NCBI GenBank assembly: GCA_964624235.1
Contig: CAZUXY010000104.1
Span: forward strand, 1-7,359
DNA: 7,359 bases
Direction: 5' to 3'
DNA from: CAZUXY01 sp964624235
Lineage (GTDB): Bacteria; Spirochaetota; UBA4802; UBA5368
Position numbers and translations under genes: made by a program. How positions within the stretch are numbered: position 1 is the first letter of the stretch; the number at the start of each line of letters is the position of its first letter. The notes beneath the pieces were generated by a model, which was given only the letters and a program-made list of their open reading frames with translations, was not told the DNA's origin and searched no databases. Positions 1 to 5,624 of this stretch are shown in pieces.

Positions 1-24
1 TTTAAAATTTCATGAAAAAAATGC

Positions 25-53
25 TTGAAAAATACTATACATATATATACTAT
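25..53 (+). promoter_or_regulatory. possible promoter of the zinc-ribbon gene pair
   Basis: TTGAAA (25-30) matches the -35 consensus at five of six bases. It is followed by a very AT-rich stretch with overlapping -10-like hexamers: TATACT at 46-51 (15-bp spacer) or TACTAT at 48-53 (17-bp spacer). It lies about 30 bases before the first start codon. The AT-richness makes chance matches likely, so the call is weak. Confidence 0.35.
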
Positions 54-83
54 ATTTATGTTGGTTAATATCGAGAGGCTATT

Positions 84-203
84 ATGATGTATAAAATTTC
101 CATTAACAAGGGCCGTCCATGTCCCGAATGTGGAGGCCGATTAACACCTTCAGGCGGGTGTTTTTACTGTAGATGTTGCGGCTATTCGCTCTGCTCGGCA
201 TGA
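84..203 (+). CDS. 39-residue zinc-ribbon mini-protein
   Basis: A very small protein that is almost entirely a zinc ribbon. Translation from 84 gives CPECGGRL (residues 13-20), then GGC, then CRCCGYSLC, so cysteines occur at residues 13, 16, 26, 29, 31, 32 and 37. The CPxCGG...GGCxxCxxCGYSxC pattern closely resembles the C-terminal tail of B12-dependent ribonucleotide reductase (NrdJ) and related free-standing zinc ribbons. Four of the cysteines probably bind one zinc ion. Tandem ATGs at 84 and 87 are available. GAGAGG at 73-78 is a reasonable ribosome binding site for either. The frame ends in two consecutive stops (TGA TAG), so it is not a frameshifted N-terminus of the next gene. The stop overlaps the next start as ATGA, which implies translational coupling. 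The specific function is unknown; a role in nucleic-acid or protein binding, or as a detached reductase-tail-like module, is only possible. Confidence 0.7.
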   Translation: MMYKISINKGRPCPECGGRLTPSGGCFYCRCCGYSLCSA

Positions 204-550
204 TAGAAATCAGTAACGATAAAGCGTGGCCCGGAGAGTTCGATGCAGATACAGAAACTTACTCTGCAGATCCTATATTATCGCGGATTCAGAGTAATAA
301 ATTAATGTTTTTAATCGGAAAAGGGAGCTATATGATACATGATGAAACCGGAAAAAAAAATTATTCTTATTACTCGTTCGTTTCATCGCCGGGAAATGCG
401 CATATTCACGCCCGGGGCAAACCGGCTGATTATAATCAGGATTCGCGGGAATATGTTCATCAGTCAATCAGCAGAGTTATTACCGTGTTTAACGGTAAGC
501 TCGTGGAATCTGACTTCAGACTCTTGAGTGTTAAAGATATTCTCTGCTGA
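200..550 (+). CDS. hypothetical protein, 116 residues, coupled to the zinc-ribbon gene
   Basis: I do not recognise this protein family. The frame is open further upstream to an ATG at 173. The start at 200 is preferred because its ATG overlaps the stop of the preceding gene as ATGA, the usual signature of translational coupling. No good ribosome binding site precedes either start. The predicted protein is soluble, with no signal peptide or membrane segment. Its central part alternates hydrophobic and polar residues (around KLMFLIGKGSYMIHDETG, residues 34-51) and is rich in Tyr and Ser, which suggests beta strands. It has a single cysteine at the last residue. The nucleotide sequence is more AT-rich than the genes to the right, which may mean separate ancestry. 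As it forms a coupled pair with the zinc ribbon, the two products may act together. Confidence 0.55.
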   Translation: MIEISNDKAWPGEFDADTETYSADPILSRIQSNKLMFLIGKGSYMIHDETGKKNYSYYSFVSSPGNAHIHARGKPADYNQDSREYVHQSISRVITVFNGKLVESDFRLLSVKDILC

Positions 551-560
551 AAAAGTACAG

Positions 561-653
561 TTTTACGGGGGGACAGGGTTTCATTTTTTCCTCATTCATC
601 CCACCACAATCCCACATCCCATCAAACCCCCTTAGCCCTGTCCCCCGGTAAAA
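561..653. repeat. long-loop inverted repeat with GGGGACAG core
   Basis: The left arm at 561-578 reads TTTTACGGGGGGACAGGG. The right arm at 636-653 reads CCCTGTCCCCCGGTAAAA. They are reverse complements at 17 of 18 positions and enclose 57 bases. Inside the loop, GGGTTTCAT (576-584) and ATCAAACCC (621-629) offer a partly competing pairing. The pair sits between two convergent genes. GGGGACAG-type palindromes are commonly seen as dispersed REP or MITE-like elements and next to IS200/IS605-related transposases. The long loop and the lack of a T-run directly after the right arm argue against a simple rho-independent terminator, though folding of convergent transcripts could still stop transcription. 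Confidence 0.6.
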
Positions 654-676
654 TTGAAAAACCCTACAGGTCCTCT

Positions 677-1381
677 TTACCTGCCGTTACCCGGCGCGAA
701 GCTCACCTGCAGGTCTTTAAAGATTCTTTTCGCGGTGGTAATTTTGCTCAGATCTTTATCGACATCATTGTTTTTTCCTGTTACATGACCGTGTCCTATA
801 AGACCGAAAACGTCATTGGCCGGCTTCACACCGGCTCTCACCACTGCTTTCCAGACCAGCGAAGGCTGGCCGTTCACCTCACTGTACAATGGATTCTCCG
901 GCGGGAGGTCCTTTCGATAAAACTCGTTATAATCAAAAGAAACATTACCTTCAAGATACACCGTGAGTTTTCCGCCCAGCATCGAGTCCGGCACCTGCCA
1001 GAGGTGGGTAATCATGGTACCCGACGGCGTCGCACTGGTGACCGCGTCAATGACCGCCGGGCCTTTTAATGATTCCTTCTTGCGCACCCCATACCATACC
1101 GGGACCGATGAAGGACGCGCATCGGCCATGAACCATTTCCCCTTCCCCGCCTTGGCGGTGACATACACGGTTTTTACCATACCCGACTCCGCCTCCTCAA
1201 CCCATAGAACATACGTCGGATACAGTTTCTTCAGCATCATGGATTTGTATGATTCCGGGTTAAAAGTAATGGTGATCCTGAGATGAGGCCTGGACATATC
1301 TATGCCCCCGGGAGCCTGCGCACCGGCACAATTGATCGACAATCCTGCCGACAACAGTACAACTTGAAGAATTTTATGCAT
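677..1381 (-). CDS. exported protein of DUF2271-like family
   Basis: A 234-residue protein with an N-terminal export signal. A short positively charged start is followed by a hydrophobic stretch (residues 4-16) and then INCAGAQA. Cleavage is possible after AGA at residues 19-21. Cys18 could alternatively be lipidated, but SINC is a poor lipobox. The mature part has features I associate with DUF2271-type periplasmic proteins: a beta-rich YVLWVEEAESGMVKTVYVT block (58-76), RPSSVPVW (89-96), DAVTSATPSG (112-121), a following W128, and VSFDYNEFY (147-155) with NGQPSLVW (170-177). A conserved-looking GHGHVTGK segment (196-203) lies near the C-terminus. Proteins of this kind often accompany redox or metal-related periplasmic systems, but the function is not established. 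The start is the ATG whose complement is at 1379-1381, with AGGA a few bases upstream. The gene is transcribed toward the inverted repeat at 561-653. Confidence 0.6.
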   Translation of the reverse strand: MHKILQVVLLSAGLSINCAGAQAPGGIDMSRPHLRITITFNPESYKSMMLKKLYPTYVLWVEEAESGMVKTVYVTAKAGKGKWFMADARPSSVPVWYGVRKKESLKGPAVIDAVTSATPSGTMITHLWQVPDSMLGGKLTVYLEGNVSFDYNEFYRKDLPPENPLYSEVNGQPSLVWKAVVRAGVKPANDVFGLIGHGHVTGKNNDVDKDLSKITTAKRIFKDLQVSFAPGNGR

Positions 1382-1536
1382 TTTCCTGCCTCGTTAGCTT
1401 TATTTCTAATATCCTGAGATCGGAATACACCTCATACCGTCTTTCTTCCGTCTCCGGTTGTGAAGAAATTATTCTCTCACATCCCGAACAACAGTATGTG
1501 GTTTTGTTAATGGAAAAGCAAGTAGAAACGAGGATG
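1382..1536. other. intergenic spacer between tRNA-Leu and the exported-protein gene
   Basis: No gene is supported in these 155 bases. On the minus strand the spacer holds the 3' flank of the tRNA and the upstream region of the exported-protein gene. I found no clear -35/-10 pair and no convincing hairpin with a T-run, so the tRNA transcript end and the downstream promoter are both undefined. Confidence 0.5.
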
Positions 1537-1620
1537 TGCCGAAGGAGGGACTTGAACCCTCATGGGGTTGCCCCCGGCGGATTTTGAGTCCGCTGCGTCT
1601 ACCAGTTCCACCACTTCGGC
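1537..1620 (-). tRNA. tRNA-Leu (anticodon CAA)
   Basis: An 84-nucleotide class II tRNA on the minus strand. The acceptor stem pairs GCCGAAG (from 1620 downward) with CTTCGGC, followed by discriminator A at 1537. The D arm has TGGTAGACGC. The anticodon stem GCGGA/TCCGC encloses the loop CTCAAAA, giving anticodon CAA, which reads UUG. The long variable arm GGGG-GCAA-CCCC is diagnostic of leucine or serine tRNAs. The T arm is GAGGG-TTCAAGT-CCCTC. The 3' CCA is not encoded, as the next bases read CAT, so it must be added after transcription. The gene starts 25 bases after the thioesterase stop on the same strand, so cotranscription is possible. Confidence 0.97.
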
Positions 1621-1645
1621 AGGCTGTTGCGTGTGGGATATGCGG

Positions 1646-2062
1646 CTATTCAGGCTGCGGTATATCGTCGACTTCTATATACTTACCCTTTGCGCGGGCC
1701 ACTATTTTTCCCATTTCGTTCTCGATTTCAGCCCGGTTCTCAATCACCCTTTTATTCTTTTTAACATACCATCCGCGAATATAGAGGTTTTCGTTGATGA
1801 ACGCCGGCTGCAGATAACGTATGGTCAGTTCCCCGGTCAGGGCAATGGTATCCATGTATTTATTGACGGTGATCATAGTCTCGTCGAGAATGGCCGCGAT
1901 GATACCCGCATGTATTATATTCGGCGGGCCTTCCTGTTTCTGGTGGGCGACGTATTCGCCGTATGCGGTTTTTGTATCTTCATCGAACCTCAATTTCAGC
2001 TTGAGGCCGGTGTCGTTGTCCGTACCACAGCCGAAACAGGTCTTATCTTCGAATTCAATCAT
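1646..2062 (-). CDS. PaaI-type hotdog-fold thioesterase
   Basis: A 138-residue single-domain hotdog protein, the normal length for small cytoplasmic acyl-CoA thioesterases. Visible family features are an N-terminal CFGCG (residues 9-13) followed by NDTGLKLKL, and the hotdog helix motif around IIHAGIIAAILDE (49-61). His51, Gly53 and the acidic pair Asp60/Glu61 occupy positions typically used in catalysis. The C-terminal strands TGELTIRYLQPAF and YIRGWYVKKNKRVIENRAEI complete the fold. It probably hydrolyses an acyl-CoA or related thioester; the substrate cannot be read from sequence. The frame is open to a TTG at 2098, but the ATG at 2062 is preferred because AAAGGA lies 8-9 bases upstream. 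It lies between the MshEN-like gene and tRNA-Leu on the same strand. That arrangement does not indicate a pathway. Confidence 0.85.
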   Translation of the reverse strand: MIEFEDKTCFGCGTDNDTGLKLKLRFDEDTKTAYGEYVAHQKQEGPPNIIHAGIIAAILDETMITVNKYMDTIALTGELTIRYLQPAFINENLYIRGWYVKKNKRVIENRAEIENEMGKIVARAKGKYIEVDDIPQPE

Positions 2063-2138
2063 GGGCGCAATCCTTTTATAGGGGTTTTGAATTGTCAATT
2101 ACTTTTTGTTTTACCTGAGGCAGGAGGAGAAAAGGCAA

Positions 2139-2444
2139 TTATCGGCTGTTTTTTTCTTTACCCTGACGGTTCTGCAGCTTCTCAAGCAGCATGTCGATCT
2201 CATCCTGATCGAGCCATTCATCGACGTGTTTGGGCTGACTGTCGGTTACCATCAAATACATTTCCATGGCCATTATCAGGTCTTCCTTGGTGAGTATGCC
2301 CTGAGTCACAAGAATCTCCCCGATAAGCCTTTCCGGGTTATCCCGCTGCAGCATCAGGGCTTCATGGAGCTGGTTTTCCGAAATGATGCCGTTTTCAACC
2401 AGGAATTCTCCTACCCTTACGTCAGCTGAACTGGTATGGTCCAT
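2139..2444 (-). CDS. MshEN-like protein with FliM-type CheY-docking tail
   Basis: A 101-residue protein in two parts. Residues 10-63 form a tandem repeat: RVGEFLVENGIISENQLHEAL and LIGEILVTQGILTKEDLIMAM. This is the pattern of the MshEN (GspE N-terminal) domain, which in MshE-type ATPases binds c-di-GMP through paired RLGxxL...G...L...Q motifs. The first copy keeps R10, G12, G19 and Q33. The second has Leu40 where Arg is usual and Tyr63 where Gln is usual, so nucleotide binding may be weakened or lost. No ATPase domain follows. The C-terminal part instead carries LDQDEIDMLLEKLQ (78-91), matching the LxQxEIDxLL peptide by which FliM binds phosphorylated CheY. The tail ends in a charged segment. 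The start is well supported by GAGGGG six bases upstream. An adaptor role in signalling is inferred, not shown. Confidence 0.7.
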   Translation of the reverse strand: MDHTSSADVRVGEFLVENGIISENQLHEALMLQRDNPERLIGEILVTQGILTKEDLIMAMEMYLMVTDSQPKHVDEWLDQDEIDMLLEKLQNRQGKEKNSR

Positions 2445-2473
2445 CTGTTACCCCTCATGCCGACCACATGCTT

Positions 2474-2504
2474 TTTACTTAATAACTTATCGACACGGTA
2501 TAAT
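2474..2504 (+). promoter_or_regulatory. possible promoter of the cytochrome gene
   Basis: TATAAT at 2499-2504 is a perfect -10 hexamer on the plus strand. The best upstream partner is TTTACT at 2474-2479, with four matches and a long 19-bp spacer. TTGAT (2504-2508) and ATCAA (2516-2520) form a small inverted repeat overlapping the start region, which could be an operator. A transcript from here would carry a leader of about 140 bases before the cytochrome start. Confidence 0.3.
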
Positions 2505-2565
2505 TGATTATTAAGATCAATTCTCCGTAAAACAGGCAAAAATCCAATGCGTCATGCTGTTCTAA

Positions 2566-2617
2566 ATGTACGCGCCGGGAATGGCCATGTCAAGTTCAAA
2601 AAGAATTGACCGTACAT
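2566..2617 (+). promoter_or_regulatory. hairpin-forming leader upstream of the cytochrome gene
   Basis: GTCAAGTTC (2589-2597) pairs with GAATTGAC (2603-2610) across an AAAAA loop, leaving one bulged G. Immediately outside, ATGTACG (2566-2572) pairs perfectly with CGTACAT (2611-2617), with a 16-base one-sided internal loop on the left. The right arm is thus continuous over 15 bases. No T-run follows, so it is not an ordinary terminator. It could be a leader RNA structure or a DNA-level site; no known riboswitch is recognised. Confidence 0.35.
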
Positions 2618-2650
2618 GCCGACGAGTATATATACACCACTATACAGGTT

Positions 2651-3289
2651 ATGATGCGCACATTCAGAAAAAAACACCTCGGGCCGTACACACGGCATTA
2701 TGCACTGATTACCGCCGCAGCGTTTATTATTGTGATGATGCCGTGGCACCGCCTGCTTCCTCAGAACCGGCGTTTCCCTACTTTTATCGGTATGCAGGTA
2801 TGCAAGAAATGTCACGAGGCGGAAGGAATCGGCAACCAGTACAAATCATGGAAATCGAATCCCCACGCCCGCGCTTTCCAGGTACTTTCGGGGGAAAAAG
2901 CCCTGGCCATTGCGTTAAAAAAAGGTGTACGCTCACCTTCAGAGGAACGAACCTGCCTCAAATGCCACACCACCGGCGGCGGGAAGATCGAGGAAACCCG
3001 AAAGGAAGGCGTGGGGTGTGAAGCCTGCCATGGTCCGGGCAGCCTCTATCATGAATTCAGCAATCACGCATCCTTCACCAACCGAGAACAGGCTTACCGC
3101 AAGGCGGTATCACTGGGTATGTATCCCATTGTCGGCATCGATGGGATAAAATCCAGGGAAAAGCTCTGCAGATACTGTCATAACGATGAAAGACCGTGCT
3201 TACCCGAAAATCCAGTAGAACGGAAACGACAGAAGCTGCCGCTTTCACTTATCGCCGATTTTATATTCAAACACCCGATCCGCAGGTAG
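2651..3289 (+). CDS. tetrahaem c-type cytochrome, cytochrome c554-like
   Basis: A 212-residue cytochrome with four CxxCH haem-binding motifs: CKKCH (51-55), CLKCH (102-106), CEACH (123-127) and CRYCH (173-177). The first is followed by YKSWKSNPHARAF (64-76) and the third by GPGSLYH. Both are typical of the cytochrome c554 family, where extra histidines such as His72 and His134 may be axial ligands. One hydrophobic segment (about residues 17-31) follows a basic N-terminus and lacks an obvious cleavage site. The haem domain is therefore probably anchored to the cytoplasmic membrane and faces the periplasm. It would carry electrons between membrane and periplasmic partners; no oxidoreductase gene is adjacent to identify them. 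The frame extends to a TTG at 2606, but the tandem ATGs at 2651 and 2654 give a proper signal-anchor start. A weak AGG at 2646-2648 precedes them. The 3' end overlaps the convergent gene by 23 bases. Confidence 0.85.
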   Translation: MMRTFRKKHLGPYTRHYALITAAAFIIVMMPWHRLLPQNRRFPTFIGMQVCKKCHEAEGIGNQYKSWKSNPHARAFQVLSGEKALAIALKKGVRSPSEERTCLKCHTTGGGKIEETRKEGVGCEACHGPGSLYHEFSNHASFTNREQAYRKAVSLGMYPIVGIDGIKSREKLCRYCHNDERPCLPENPVERKRQKLPLSLIADFIFKHPIRR

Positions 3290-4247
3290 TGACACGTTCC
3301 CGGTTCCTCACCATCCATACCAGTCCCCTCGTTTGCAGGAACAGATTTCTAAGACGGTCGGCGGCGGTAAACATTCCGTCCCACCGGTTTCCTGAAAAAA
3401 TGTTCTCCATGGAAAAAATCCCCATACCCATGGAATGGTAGATCCTTTGCACCTGCTCGGCACAGAAAAAGTTTTTCTCGGGAAAATCGGCTTTGCCCGC
3501 AAGGAAATTCAGCAGGCGAGAGAGTTCAGCACGGAATAAAAACGATACAATGAAATCCAGAACCTCTTCAGGTGACATGATCACACGGGCAAACCTGTTA
3601 AGCCCCGAGATGAATTCATGAACATATAACCCTTCTGAGGCATCCTTGAAAGGGATACAGGGGACAGATTTCACCCTGCCTGAAAGGGCGCATCGCCTTA
3701 CAAAGCGCGTAAGATCAAAACCCTTAAGGCCGAGATTCAACAACACAAGCACCACACGTGAATCATCAAGGCACGTAAAGAAATCCTCTTCGGTTGAAAC
3801 GATCTCACAACAATAGCCGAAACGACCCGCGACATCAGCGATCAAACGGGAACTCGCCCCCGCATCGTCCATAAGCAGAACCGTACCGTTACCGGACGGG
3901 ACCCGCTCCAGGGCCAGGAGTATGTCCCCAACCATTTCGATTGAAGAATATTCCAGAAGATCCGCCACCCCCTCTGCGAGTGCGAAAGTTTTGATTTCAC
4001 CGCACGGCGCATCACATACACCAATTACCTTCAAGCCGGCGCCGACCGCTTTCCTCATCAAGGATCGTATAATTTCCAGATTCCCCTCTCGCAGTTCCAC
4101 CACAACCGTCATACCCGGGACCAGGCTTTCCGCCTCACCGTTATGCGGTATATCAATTTTACGGGTGGCAAAACCCGCACTTTCCAGGTGACCCTTCACC
4201 TGGAGATTTCCAGAGACGGCAATCAGTACTGTTTTCATCTTTTCCAT
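3267..4247 (-). CDS. protein with degenerate receiver-like domains
   Basis: A 326-residue cytoplasmic protein. Residues 121-240 have the layout of a response-regulator receiver: VLLMDDAGASSRLI (123-136) as strand 1 with the acidic pair Asp127/Asp128, VVLVLLNLGLKGFDL (165-179) as strand 3, VPCIPFKD as strand 4, and RVIMSPEEVLDFI (221-233) as the last strand and helix. The phosphoacceptor Asp is replaced by Asn171, and the invariant Lys before Pro226 is Ser225, so phosphotransfer is unlikely. Residues 4-115 may be a second, more diverged copy (KTVLIAVSGN..., TVVVELREGN, LKVIGVCDAP). The last 90 residues match nothing I recognise, and no DNA-binding or catalytic domain is evident. The first ATG (4247) lacks a ribosome binding site. 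The ATG at 4238 has GGA just upstream and is an alternative start. The gene diverges from the TRAP operon and has a promoter overlapped by a palindrome. Confidence 0.65.
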   Translation of the reverse strand: MEKMKTVLIAVSGNLQVKGHLESAGFATRKIDIPHNGEAESLVPGMTVVVELREGNLEIIRSLMRKAVGAGLKVIGVCDAPCGEIKTFALAEGVADLLEYSSIEMVGDILLALERVPSGNGTVLLMDDAGASSRLIADVAGRFGYCCEIVSTEEDFFTCLDDSRVVLVLLNLGLKGFDLTRFVRRCALSGRVKSVPCIPFKDASEGLYVHEFISGLNRFARVIMSPEEVLDFIVSFLFRAELSRLLNFLAGKADFPEKNFFCAEQVQRIYHSMGMGIFSMENIFSGNRWDGMFTAADRLRNLFLQTRGLVWMVRNRERVTTCGSGV

Positions 4248-4288
4248 GAGACATTACATGTATTTAATATATTATGTCTCATAATATA
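4246..4288. promoter_or_regulatory. palindromic operator candidate over the pseudo-receiver promoter
   Basis: TATATTATG (4268-4276) and CATAATATA (4280-4288) are perfect 9-bp inverted arms around the three bases TCT. The 21-bp palindrome covers the -10 box and part of the spacer of the minus-strand promoter. A second perfect 9-bp inverted pair, ATGAGACAT (4246-4254) and ATGTCTCAT (4274-4282), shares bases with the first and reaches the start codon. A dimeric repressor binding here would block the promoter. Confidence 0.5.
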
Positions 4289-4300
4289 CCCGCCGGTCAA
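4271..4300 (-). promoter_or_regulatory. promoter of the pseudo-receiver gene
   Basis: On the minus strand, TTGACC (4300-4295) and CATAAT (4276-4271) are separated by 18 bases. Each matches its consensus at five of six positions. Transcription would begin near 4264, giving a leader of about 17 bases before the ATG at 4247. Confidence 0.5.
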
Positions 4301-4549
4301 CTAAATATTTTGCCCTGCGGGACGAGCGGCGGCAAGTGTCCGCACCGAACCTTCTGTGATTCTTCAACCATGGCAAATCCGGCTCCTGATATATTTTGCT
4401 TGATTTTATTGTATAATGATGGTTTGTATGCGTAACGATGTACGTTGCCTCATGATTCGGTAGCGCCGATCGTCAGTTTCATGAACCTGTCGAAGTGTCC
4501 GGATCCGCACACAAGTGTAGCCAAATCACCGTGTATCAAGGAGTTCGCC
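4301..4549. other. intergenic leader region of the TRAP operon
   Basis: About 250 bases without a supported gene. A perfect TATAAT lies at 4412-4417 on the plus strand without a good -35, so it is only a weak promoter candidate for the operon. AACG-ATGTA-CGTT near 4433-4445 is a short inverted repeat. The segment 4471-4500, read on the minus strand, contains CACTTCGACAGGTTCATGAA, which resembles the CTTCGACAGGCTCA type of dispersed intergenic repeat. I found no sigma-54 box. The plus-strand frame upstream of 4550 is open to 4445 but lacks coding signs. Confidence 0.4.
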
Positions 4550-5575
4550 ATGAAGAGAACTGTTCTTTTTTTCACAGTGTTTTTATTTTCTGCCGTATGC
4601 ATACTCTCGTGCGGTAAAAAAAAGGAAGCGGAAATAACCCTTAATTACAGTATCTTCTTCCCTCCCGCGCACGAACAATGTAAAACCGCCGTCAAGTGGG
4701 CGAACGAGATCGAGAAAAAAACCGGGGGAAGGGTTAAGATCAATATTTATCCCGGCGGGACCCTCGTGTCGGCCGACGAAACCTATAACGGTGTGCTGAA
4801 AGGCATTACCGACATCGGCATGTCGTGCTTTGCTTATACACTGGGGCGTTTCCGGATCATGGAGGCCGTGGACCTTCCTCTGGGATATCCCAACGGCCGG
4901 GTGGCGACCCATGTGGCCGACCGCTACTACAGGGAAATGAAACCGAAGGTGCTTGAGGAAGTAAAAGTGCTCTATATACATGCCCATGGCCCGGGGCTCC
5001 TTCATACGCAAAAACCCGTTGCGACACTCGATGCACTGCGGGGAATGAAGATTCGCTCGACCGGCCTCAGTTCTAAAGTTGTCAAATACCTGGGCGGCGT
5101 CCCCGTCGCCATGCCTCAGGGGGCCACCTATGAAGCCCTCCAGAAAGGGGTGGTTGAAGGCACCTTTACACCAATAGAGACCCTCAAAGGCTGGAAACAG
5201 GCCGAAGTGATAAAATTCACCACCGACTGCAAGGACATAGGTTATACCACCACAATGTTCGTAGTCATGAACAAGAAGAAATGGGACTCACTCCCCGCCG
5301 ATATTCAGAAAATATTCACCGAAGTCAGCGATGAATGGGTTGATACCCATGGAATGGTCTGGGACAGGGTGGATATGGAAGGTAAAGCATACTCTCTCCA
5401 TAAGAAAAACAAGATCATCACCCTCAGCCCCGAGGAAAACACAAAATGGGTAACAGCCGTGCAGCCCATAATAAAAGAGTACATACGCAATACAAACGCG
5501 AAGGGGCTGCCGGGCGACAAGGCGGTGTCGACGTTGAAAAAACTAATCGCCGATTATTCAAAAAAATACAAGTAA
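4550..5575 (+). CDS. dctP: TRAP transporter substrate-binding lipoprotein DctP
   Basis: A 341-residue extracytoplasmic solute receptor of the DctP family. It captures a substrate in the periplasm and delivers it to the DctQM membrane complex. The N-terminus is a lipoprotein signal: MKRT, a hydrophobic core, then ILSC with Cys21 as the lipidation site, followed by GKKK. The receptor is therefore membrane-tethered rather than freely soluble. Family features include WANEIEKKTGGRVKINIYPGGTL (50-72), the GITDIGM block (85-91), the RGMKIRST segment with Arg169, and ATYEALQKGVVEGTF (192-206). Arg169 matches the conserved arginine that binds the substrate carboxylate in most members. Substrate identity cannot be read. 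The start at 4550 is chosen over the in-frame ATG at 4445 because AAGGAG lies six bases upstream and the signal peptide begins there. It is first in the operon, 49 bases before dctQ. Confidence 0.92.
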   Translation: MKRTVLFFTVFLFSAVCILSCGKKKEAEITLNYSIFFPPAHEQCKTAVKWANEIEKKTGGRVKINIYPGGTLVSADETYNGVLKGITDIGMSCFAYTLGRFRIMEAVDLPLGYPNGRVATHVADRYYREMKPKVLEEVKVLYIHAHGPGLLHTQKPVATLDALRGMKIRSTGLSSKVVKYLGGVPVAMPQGATYEALQKGVVEGTFTPIETLKGWKQAEVIKFTTDCKDIGYTTTMFVVMNKKKWDSLPADIQKIFTEVSDEWVDTHGMVWDRVDMEGKAYSLHKKNKIITLSPEENTKWVTAVQPIIKEYIRNTNAKGLPGDKAVSTLKKLIADYSKKYK

Positions 5576-5624
5576 CGATTGTCCCGGAATACACTTTAAT
5601 GATGGTCAGATAAAAACCGGCTTT

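Noticed and set aside
173..199. Upstream ATG (173) for the 116-residue protein
   Set aside because: It lies inside the zinc-ribbon gene, has no ribosome binding site, and the ATGA overlap at 200 gives a simpler coupled start.
1018..1047. DAVTSATPSG in the exported protein as a covalent flavin attachment site
   Set aside because: It loosely resembles the SGAT motif of FMN-binding domains, but the surrounding sequence lacks that fold and the Gly is replaced by Ser.
1537..1620. tRNA-Leu as an integration site for a genomic island
   Set aside because: No integrase is present and no duplicated 3' tRNA segment was found within the window.
1536..2293. Plus-strand reading frames across the tRNA and thioesterase
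   Set aside because: They run antisense through a clear tRNA and a well-supported hotdog gene and show no domain features.
4445..4549. N-terminal extension of DctP from the ATG at 4445
   Set aside because: It would bury the lipoprotein signal inside the protein, and the strong AAGGAG site points to 4550.
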